Shown: in pieces, positions 55,801-64,000 of the stretch
Layout: every line of letters begins with the position of its first letter
Numbering within the stretch: position 1 is the first letter of the stretch
Source of the DNA: Ctenosaura bakeri
Lineage: Eukaryota; Chordata; Lepidosauria; Squamata; Iguanidae
Reading direction: 5' to 3'
Assembly: GCA_948474755.1 (NCBI GenBank)
Contig: CAOLHI010000616.1
Span: 124,001-188,000 of the forward strand
DNA length: 64,000 nucleotides
Made by a program: the position numbers and the translations under genes
The notes under the pieces: model-generated
What the model saw: only the letters and a program-made list of their open reading frames with translations
The model's database searches: none
Told to the model about the DNA's origin: nothing

Positions 55801-56400
55801 GGCTAAGCCTGAAGGATGAGTTTCTAGGAGCTGTATCATTATAGGCTGTTCTCCCACTAGAATAGTGTTGTTCTAAAAACACTGTTCAGTTGAGATTGCT
55901 CTTTGGTTTCACACCTTTGGAACCTGGAATTCCAATGCTGGGATTACAGTGAACATTTCTGTTAAAAGCTTATATCACACAGCATTTGGGACTGCCCATC
56001 CACTACCTCTTCCAAGACATTATCCCCGCCCCTTTTCCTGGTTTGGTGTATTTGCATGCACATACACACACACACGCACATGCAAACACAGATCCCCACC
56101 CCCACAAAAAATATAAATTAAAACCTTCTTACATTTAAAAAGACCTTTTATTCCTGGGGGGTGGGCTTCCTGATCAGGATATACCAGACTTCTAGCTTGA
56201 GACTTAACTGATTGCTGGCAAATGAAACCCAGCAGCTACTGATCAATCTGTCACATTTAACCCAATACTGGTTTTCACCTACCAGCAATTAGTTAAGTCT
56301 AAAGCTCAAAGAAAGCAATAATTAATAGATTAATGAAATAAATGCTTTTTTAAACTCTAAGATTGTTTTTCACTTAATTTCCAGGTGTGTGAGAGACAGA
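52890..56400. other. Unassigned DNA
   Basis: Contains poly-T/poly-A at 53620-53646 and T-rich runs at 55493-55528. The block at about 54420-54660 is repeat-free with clean motifs and is a weak candidate for conserved noncoding DNA. A CA repeat lies at 56063-56077. No exon recognised. Confidence 0.35.
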
Positions 56401-56585
56401 GGGCCTTTCTGCACTATATTATTATAGTGCTATCATTCCACTTTCAAAATCCTTTCAATATCCTACATTCTGGAGTTTGTAGTTTACTGAGGCCAAAGAT
56501 CTCTGGTTGAGAATTCTGAATGCCCCTCCCTAAACTGTAAACCCCAGGAATAATAGCACAATAACAAGGTAGTATGGAAATGGCC
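56401..56585. mobile_element. Palindromic MITE, family B, copy 5, AGA target duplication
   Basis: 185 bp. Left end GGGCCTTTCTGCACTATATT; the right end in reverse complement is GGCCATTTCCATACTACCTTG. Arms carry 'attccactttcaaaatcc' and 'ctgtaaaccccagg'. Flanked by AGA at 56398-56400 and 56586-56588. Confidence 0.9.
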
Positions 56586-56588
56586 AGA

Positions 56589-56589
56589 A

Positions 56590-56636
<47 letters not shown>

Positions 56637-56637
56637 T
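56589..56637. repeat. (GT)n(GA)n microsatellite beside the MITE
   Basis: About 8 GT units followed by GA-rich units, starting only a few bases after the family B target duplication. Confidence 0.9.
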
Positions 56638-58235
56638 TCCAGAACAGGACTGGAAAGGAGGGGAGGCACTGCACAAAGCTTTTGCTTCCCTGATAACTCT
56701 CAGTTGGATGTAGAGTGGTCACTTGCCACTGGGTTTTTTTCCATAGAGAAAAAGTATAAACGTTTCTCTGTTTCTTTGCCAATTGAAAATCAAATTGAAA
56801 TTTCCACCCCTTCTCCTTCTCACATGATCACTGGAGGACAATTGGTGTTCCCCACCCACAGCATGTCCACTGACACCCCCGACCACCCGAAACTAACATT
56901 AAAAGTGCAATTGAAATTTTGCAGAGGAAATCGTAGCACAACAGAAGCAGAAAAGGAGATCACTAGTGGATTTTTTTTGTTTTAATAAAAATAAATACTT
57001 TTCAAGTGGTCTCCCATGGGAAAACACCAGAAGAAGAACAATGTCATGTGATAAGTCCCAGTAAAAAGCTTTATTATCCTGATGTAATTGCAATTTACCT
57101 GTCTCATGTGATAAAACCCTAGGTTTCTTTTACCATTATATCATATTCATGAATGGTGTCTTTCCAGTATATTTAGGATATATATTTTGAATAAAACATG
57201 GTACAATTGTTATTTACTAATGCTGTGATAACATATATGAAAAGCTATACATGATCAACTATAACAAAATTTTTAATAAAAAGGAGGAGGGAAGAGAAGG
57301 GTAGGAGGTGGAATATTCTTATTCTGATGGGAATTTCCTAATGCTGGGATAGTATATCTCTTTATGTGGATATTTACACTACTCTGAGGGCATGTTAGAT
57401 GGTAGCCACTGTCTGAGAATGCTAGATGTTGACATCAGACTATGAAAGCACCTTAGGGATAAAAATACATTCGATAGCTACTATAGTCAATGCCTTCAAC
57501 CTTTTTTTTTTCAGCACTTACACAGCTTTGTGGCTGACAGATCCAGTGCAGTATCCTTCCCACTGCTTCCTTCTCTGATAAATCACATTTTACTAGAAGG
57601 TCAGATTGTCAATTCTATCTGCTGAGCAAATGCACTGGGACTTGTGGAAGACGCACCCTGAGAGACTTTTCCTGGATCGGAGAGAGCATGCGCTAGGATT
57701 TCAATTATTCTTTCACTCAGTGTAACTGTATGATTCGCTGGCCCTCCTTTAATGAGTCTGTTTCTGTTGTTTGCTGAAAGATCTTGGTTAACTTTTTTTC
57801 CTAAGGAATCATTTCAGCTGCAACTCCAACCTTAGACATTTGTTGCTGGGTGACCATTCTGTGACCTGCAGAATGTCTTGACCTTTTCATCTTTTTCCTT
57901 CAAGTAAATCATACCATACAGAGGTGGTTTCTACATCCAGGCAGCATATTTCTGCAGTCCATTACTGTATGCTATGTCACCTCATTTGCACTTGTCTTGT
58001 TCATCTCCTTTTCTTACTGATAAAGAGATAGAAGAAATGAAGGTCATAAGTTCAGGAAGAAAAATCAAACTCACTTTGTATTTTCCCAGTGCATTATATC
58101 TGTTCTTTCCATTGTTTTTCAAGGTAATTTTCCCCACCTCATGCTAATTACTTTTTCTTTGCCATTCATTTTTGCTTTTTCTATTAACAAAATAGGACAA
58201 GATGTGTAATATTAAAGTATTTTATCATCTAGTTA
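56638..58235. other. Unassigned DNA, with a candidate conserved noncoding block
   Basis: The stretch at about 57560-57880 is repeat-free, with moderate GC and intact-looking motifs ('gcatgcgctaggatttcaat', 'aatgagtctgtttctgttg'). Candidate only, with no comparison possible. Confidence 0.3.
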
Positions 58236-58450
58236 TAAATGCACATGCAGTTTTTTGCACAGAAAATGACATTTTCTGCATAGAAAACAAGTTTCCTATA
58301 CAGAAAAGGTCATTTTCTGCACAGAGAAGAGTTCTGTTTGCAGATAAATATTATTTTCTTTTCAGAAAGTGTTGTCTGTTATGGGAAAATAGCATTTTCT
58401 GTTTAAAACACCCATGTGCATTTTGTCCCCAGAATAAACTCCAAACAATG
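58236..58450. repeat. Array of a self-complementary motif, TTTTCTGCACAGAAAA type, copy 2
   Basis: At least five imperfect units: 'ttttttgcacagaaaatg', 'cattttctgcatagaaaac', 'tttcctatacagaaaag', 'cattttctgcacagagaag', and later 'cattttctgtttaaaac', ending 'cccatgtgcatttt'. The same end block follows the shorter array at 8441-8560. The ORF across it is periodic for that reason. Confidence 0.7.
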
Positions 58451-59479
58451 TGCAATTGTCTAAAACTGTGCAGTTTTTGAAAACTTCCTCACAATGAGGA
58501 GAAAATTATAAAATTATTTTTTCTTCTCTGAGAGGAAGAAATTTATCAAGATTTACATGTCTATTGTGCACGTATGTGCATTTGTGCACAGAGACACACA
58601 TGCATGCGTACACATAACAGGGATGGTCAGTTTTGCTTTCTCTGACGTTAATTTTTGGTCTAAAAAAACCCTTACGTACTTTCCATTAAATTTATGAAGA
58701 AATGCAAGAGTTTTGATGTTGCTTTTTTAAAAAGAGACAAACTCTCAGCGATTTGTGCTAGCCAAATAGGTACAGTTATTTCCAGTATATAGAATATCAT
58801 GTTGTTCTTGCCTGACATGTAATGGCTAAAGATGAAGGATCTGTCAAAAAAGAAAGAAGTGAAAACTGTTATTCAGTACAACAAACATAATTGAGTACAT
58901 AGAGATCCAAAGTCAGTTACCCTTAAGAGCTAGGAAGTCTTCCTACAAAGGCACATCTTTCAGCTTTACTTTCCTATATCATTTTTTTTAAAAAAATCAA
59001 GGACTCTCCACTGAAGTTATGAAGGAATTTGTGAATTTTGGAAGATTCTTATCAAAATACTTCTATCCTCCACCCGCTCCCTAATTCCTTGGAACGTCTG
59101 CATTCATATCAAGTGAGGCTTAAAACTGGGTTTGAATACCTGATTCTGAAACCACACAGCTCTCCCTAGCAGTTAACCCATCCCTTCAAAGAAAATAAAT
59201 CCCAATAAGTGGGAGTAAGAGGAAGTGATAACAGGCTTATTTTCAAAGACGGCATAGATTAAGATGGCCCTTAGTTGGAAATGATAATAGAGCATTGTTT
59301 CCTGTTGGGGTTGTATAACTTATAATATTCTAACTACAAGCCCCATAATTTCCAGGAAGAAATGAAAAGTTTGAGCAAGGTGTAGCCTCACAGCCACCTA
59401 CAGCCCCATGGTTACATTGAGGTCCCGAAGAGGCTCCCCAATCATTTCAGTCCTTTTTTTTAAAAAAGGCCCCTCCCTA
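58451..59479. other. Unassigned DNA
   Basis: Nothing recognised apart from a short CATG-rich stretch at about 58567-58610. Confidence 0.4.
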
Positions 59480-59589
59480 AATGGGGAGGCCCCTCCCTCA
59501 AAGGTTCCTCCTTAAACTGCAAACCCCAGAATTCCCTGGATGTTAAAAGTGGAATAATAGCACTAGAACAGTCTAGTGCGGAAATGGCC
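59480..59589. mobile_element. Palindromic MITE, family B, copy 6, right half only
   Basis: 'aggcccctccctc', 'ccttaaactgcaaacccc', 'gatgttaaaagtggaataa' and the right end 'tagtgcggaaatggcc' match the right arm of 31893-32072. The left arm is replaced by a short 'ggcccctccctaaatgggg' duplication at 59468-59493. Confidence 0.8.
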
Positions 59590-59756
59590 TTAAAAACAAC
59601 ATTAAAGTATATGCACTTTGGAGAGCTCCAAAACTTCAATTTCAGGAGATAGGGAATTTAAAAGAGCTTAAGCGTCAATAGTTTGACTCACCCATTCTAT
59701 TTCTTTTCTTTCTTTTTTTAAAATGAGGTATATTGTATGAACATGAGCACAAATCC
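59590..59756. other. Short unassigned spacer
   Basis: Nothing recognised. Confidence 0.4.
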
Positions 59757-59937
59757 ATTGTTGTTGTGCACCTTCAAGTCATTTCCAACTTATGGTGACT
59801 CTGTGGGTTTTTCTGGAACTGAGAATGTGTTATACACCCAAGGTCACCTAGTGGGTTTCCATGGCCAAGAGGTGAATCAAACCTTGGTCTCCAGGGTTAT
59901 GTTCAGTGCTCAAATCACTACACCATATTACCCTCAA
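59757..59937 (-). mobile_element. Sauria-type SINE, minus, internally deleted
   Basis: 'ttgttgttgtgcaccttc', 'aagtcatttccaacttatgg', a deleted middle, then 'ccaaggtcacctagtgggtt', 'ggtgaatcaaaccttggtct' and 'caaatcactacaccat'. The same kind of internal deletion is present at 17209-17396. Confidence 0.9.
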
Positions 59938-60015
59938 ACTGATCCTTAGAGCTATATTATTTGAGGGGAAAAAGTCTTATGTGTGTAGAACGGAGAAAAA
60001 TTACTAGATTTTGCA

Positions 60016-60118
60016 TTTTTAGGCAGCAATCTCATACTCACTGACCAAAAAGAAACCCCATTAAACTCACTGGGATTATTCAGTGGACATGTACAGGAAC
60101 AAACTGCTGCAGTCTTAA
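60016..60118. repeat. Palindromic interspersed repeat ('AGTAAG...CCATT' type), copy 2
   Basis: 'ggcagcaatctcatactcac', 'aaaccccattaaactcactg' and 'ggattattcagtggacatg...gctgcag' form two facing arms, related to 24005-24190. Confidence 0.5.
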
Positions 60119-62940
60119 ATATAGGACTAAGGGGATAATTATGTTCCATCATCCAGATGGACAAACTACTATGTGGTTCAAAGAAACCACCATGTTGGGC
60201 ATATGCTAATCTCATTTTAGTTATCTGCCACTCCAAAGCTGGTCATTAGATCTAGCACTGAAATGTTCACATATAAACAATCTTCACATTTACATAAATA
60301 CATCCACATTCTCTTACCTCAGCTACATAGAAGAGTACTTGGAATTTACTGCTTTTCCCCCCAAACTCATTTTCAGATTGATTAACATTGTAATTACTAT
60401 ACTGTGAATCACTTTTTAAAATAACAGCTGAAAAAGAATTTAAAAGTCAGCTACTTAGGCAGAATTGTATCACCTTAAAATATCTGCAATTAAAGAAGAC
60501 ACTTATTCTACTGGCATTAATTCAAATCATTATTCATTTTTTATGCTTCTCTAAGTTTCAAGGAAGGGAAAATAGAATGTGTGTGTGGAGATAAATAGAG
60601 GTACATTGCAATAGAAATATTACATCATTATAATAGCAAGTTATATACACCTGCAGTTATTAGTCATCCACACAGCATATATAATATTAGACTGTTAAAG
60701 AAGAGAGATTGCAACCAATTCTCAGTCGAAAGTCTTTTACAGCCTTTGACAAATGGCTTTAGTTGTGGAATAAAATCACTTTGGGGTGAAACTTTCAAGC
60801 AGGGCTGGAGTTTATGAAAGGCCAACCTTGGATTTTCCTTGCTGTGTTACAGTTGAAATGAAATATGATAAACATTTTGAAATTACTTTTTGAGATTTGC
60901 ATATGGGAGTCACCTTGATCTTCTGAAGGGAGGGGTTGATCATGCCTGGCCCAAGATCATGCCTGGCTGCCTGATACAAAGCAGAAAGAGCCCCCCCCCG
61001 ATTCCCAATTCTATGTGAAATAGCTGATTAAGTTGGTAGTGGAATCTCTCTTCTGCACCATCAACTGCAGAGCATTCCTCACAGTACTTGAAGGCAGCAG
61101 ATTAGCTTAGGGATGAAGGCATGCTGTGTAAATTGCACACAGTTCTCTTGTCCAACATCTGCCTTCTATTTCCTACCATCTGTTGCTCAAAGTGACTACC
61201 TCAGTCTGCCTAATGGTAGGGCTAGATGTGGACACCTCTAGGGTGTAAATGCAGCTAATTGGTTGGCCAAAATTGAAGAGGACTGGTCTTGACTTGTGTT
61301 TTGAAATGTAGAATTTGCTCAGATACAGATGTGATTCTTTACTTGTTTCATTCTTTCACACAAGAATGGAAATTTTCAAAACTTTTTCTCCCACTGGATA
61401 CAGTTATAAAAGATTTTGCTCTTACATTTTTGTTGATTTTTTTTATTTCCAGACTTCTTGTGAAAAAATCTCCACACAGAAAACATTGCATTTTACAAAA
61501 ATGTATAGGGCATAATATATATTATTTTTTTGCACAGACAAAATTTTCACAAAAAAGGATCAAATTTGGAAAAAAAATCATTGAAATGGGCAAAAAGAAT
61601 CATCTTGAAGGCATTGAGATGCCCTTTCTTGTTGAGGCTGAGGAAAGAGTAAATATTCTTTATACACTTAGTGTCTAAGAATAGTGTAGGGGTGTGATTT
61701 AAAGTGGAAATGATTATGTAGTCACAGAAAAGGGTGAATCTTTCACCTCCAAAGACCCATTTCCTTGGATACGATGGAAGTGTAAGCCCATCCCTACCCC
61801 CAGTGACACATCATTTGAACTTGAATTCATACGTCCCCCTCTCCTCTTCTTTACAAATGGTTGGGACAGATCCCCATTTAAAAACATGGGCCTGCCAGTA
61901 TTATATGTTGTCCAAATATTAGCAGAATGACCAAGGTACATGATTTCAACTGGCAGCTATTCCTCAGCCTTTCCCTGGTCACACTAGTTCCTTTTTCAAA
62001 CTAACAGGCATAAGATTATGCTGGATGTGTGATTTTGGTCACCACATCATCAGAGTGGATAGCCATTATGTGCACTTGTGCATCAGAGCCACTAAGACTG
62101 CATAGATTCTTCTGGACAAATTCTAGGGTCAAGGAGAGAATTCACCCGAAATTCACTGGGAACCTATTCTCTACCACTGCCAGATTTTCTTCAGTGTGGC
62201 CAAATTTTCTGTTTGGTAACAGCAAACTCTCCACGCTTTCTCTTTTCACAAAGGTGCAAAGTAAGCACCTCCTGTTTTTAATGCTTCCAGGAAGGTGCTT
62301 GGGATCCAGTTCATGATATGCCTTGTTATAAAGAAATGCCATGGCAAAAAGCAATGGCAATGACAAATTCACTGCAACGGCAAATTCAAGGGAAGTATCA
62401 ATGGGGTAGCAGCAGGGAACTCCAAAATGAGAAGAAAGATTTCTTGTAGTCTAGACATTGAGTACTGGTTGCCCATGGAGTGGGCTGTTCATCATCTTGA
62501 ACATTTTAGCCAGGCAACATTTCATAGTTCCAATAATAGAATTATAGTGCTGAAATGACCCAGTGACACATTCAAGGACTTAACTGTTGGGAGAAGTGGG
62601 AAAAGAAGACCAAAGAATAACTTAAATGGATTTTAAAGAGGTTACAATTTTATTGCAAGGTACTGAGTCACTAGGGTCAACACTAATAATATTGACATTA
62701 GGCCACTTCATCTTTATGCACCATATTAAATGGAAGCATTGAAAGAATAATCACAAGATAGCATGAGGTCACAGCTTAACTTTAAATCTAATTGATTATT
62801 TCCCAGACTGAATGGCAGCATGTGGAATTCAACCAAATGAAGCATTTTTAACTCACTCTTATGTAAGAATAAAATGCAGTGAATCTTTGGAATCAAAACT
62901 GCATTCCCAGCCTTAGATCAGATATTGGCTAGCCCTGTAA
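60119..62940. other. Mostly unassigned DNA
   Basis: The part at about 61340-61570 is rich in 'tttcacacaa', 'aaaaatctccacacagaaaa' and 'tttttttgcacagac' motifs and may be a distant relative of the dyad array at 58236. The 129-codon frame at 61289 runs through that low-complexity part and has no recognised domain. Nothing else recognised. Confidence 0.35.
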
Positions 62941-63070
62941 TCCAAGGATGAGGAAACTTTGGCCTCCAAAGATTTGGACCACACCTCATCGTAGTACCAC
63001 CTAACAGGGTCAGTGGTAAAGAAGTGTGGAAACTGTAGTCCAGAAGATCTAGAAACTCCTTCAGGTTCCA
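62941..63070. repeat. hAT-type palindromic MITE, decayed
   Basis: Left arm 'ggatgaggaaactttggcc', 'ccaaagatttggaccacac'; right arm 'gaaactgtagtccagaagat', 'ctagaaactccttcaggttc'. This fits the repeat with a CAGGGGTAGGGAACC-type end and 'gatgttgttggactacaac' arms. No target duplication seen. Confidence 0.55.
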
Positions 63071-64000
63071 AGTTGAAGTGCTAAATCAAAGAGTTAGATC
63101 TACTCTTGATCTAAGTCTTGCCATTACCTTTATGATAGCTGAGCCCAAACTTATGAGGAGTAAATGAAGAACAATGTATCAGAACCTTGTTTGAAGCTAC
63201 TTTACCTGTGAACATTTTAAAGAAAGCAAGAGATAATGAGCCCTAAATATCCCTATGGCTTCAATATTCTGATTCCCAACACTTTGGTTGGCCAGTTAGC
63301 AAGAAAGACAACCCATGCACCCAATTAAAGAGGGAGTATTGTTTGAAACTGGCTTACAAAATAATGGCAATTCTTTCCATAGCCGATAACAGGTAAGCAT
63401 AAAGCACCAAACAAATAATTATCCAAGTAACATAATCTCATTTTTTGCCTTTTCTTTTGTTTGAACACCCAGCATTTCAAAGACTTCATGAACTATATAA
63501 ATGTCTAACATATACATGTTATTTTATAAATATGTATAAACAAGAGATGAAGTTTTAAAAATACTACAGACCGCATATATTTACAGATTTGTACTATGCT
63601 CTACAAACTTCTACTCCAAGAAAAATCAGAACTAAAATCTCCCTTCCAATAATTTTACTTAAAAGAAACAAATACACCTACTAAAACTAACTAAGACACC
63701 TTCCCACACAAGTTAAACCAACTTCTTGCCCCTCTATATTCACATCACACTGAACCAACTGTATCTATACTTTCTTCCAATCTACAGAAAGAGAGCAGGA
63801 GAGCTTTATAAAAATGATATTGGATTTTCTCCTAGGAGCAGACTCCCCAGCTTCACTAAATTTCTTTTCTTAATAACATTTTTTCCCATTTCCCATTTCC
63901 CTGACACATCTCTTCCAGCATCTAGAATAACACAGCCAAGACAATATGGCTGTTCTCAAAAAGTGTTCTCTTCAAGAAAATGTAATTTCTTTGCTATTTC
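63071..64000. other. Unassigned AT-rich DNA at the window end
   Basis: No gene recognised. 63480-63760 is A/C-rich on the plus strand, like the reversed L1 3' UTRs at 49.3 and 49.7 kb, but I cannot show a match. Confidence 0.35.

Noticed and set aside
56444..56985. Frames of 112-130 codons on both strands
   Set aside because: They cross a family B MITE and a GT/GA microsatellite, and the peptides show the repeat composition.

Overview
The window reads as nuclear DNA of a squamate reptile, most likely a lizard. The diagnosis rests on the repeats. There are at least nine tRNA-derived SINEs of the Sauria type, whose 3' tail matches the BovB LINE, and several 5S-rRNA-derived SINEs with the same kind of tail. 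A BovB 3' end, L2-clade and L1-clade LINEs, CR1 3' ends and many short DNA transposons are also present. The sequence is AT-rich, stop-rich and vertebrate in style. I find no operon, rRNA or tRNA gene, CRISPR array or convincing host exon. The window is best read as intergenic or intronic DNA, and the only protein-coding sequence I recognise belongs to decayed retrotransposons.

Layout. 1-3300: LINE (L2-type) 3' ends broken by two GC-rich MITEs (called family A here) and followed by a palindromic MITE (family B). 4.5-9.2 kb: mostly unique DNA. 9.69-11.94 kb: a 5'-truncated L1 on the minus strand, flanked by a perfect 14-bp target-site duplication. 12-14 kb: unique. 14-21 kb: MITEs of families A and C, a CR1 3' UTR, and a 5S-SINE next to a Sauria SINE. 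21-28.7 kb: hAT-like, L2 and 5S-SINE copies and a 40-bp minisatellite. 28.7-35.7 kb: MITE families A and B, including a SINE inside a MITE and a MITE inside a SINE. 37-40 kb: an L2 3' end and an unresolved composite with an LTR-like core. 42.3-44.8 kb: the best-preserved element, a 5'-truncated L2 with a 491-codon reverse-transcriptase frame ending in (ATC)16. 45.7-46.1 kb: the BovB 3' end. 47-50.4 kb: a cluster of hAT-like elements and two L1 3' ends. 50.4-64 kb: mostly unique DNA with scattered MITEs and SINEs.

How the parts relate. The autonomous LINEs explain the SINEs: Sauria and 5S SINE tails resemble the BovB 3' end, so BovB machinery probably mobilised them. The non-autonomous DNA transposons of families A, B and C share a terminal inverted repeat (GGCC[C/A]TTTYCRCAC) and mostly 3-bp target duplications, although their interiors differ. 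They therefore look like passengers of one transposase lineage whose autonomous copy is not in the window. Family A copies also keep splice-donor-like GTAAGT motifs. The most interesting signals are this shared-terminus MITE set, the tandem hAT pair with a repeated 8-bp target, and a few unexplained repeats. I do not see a new gene system.
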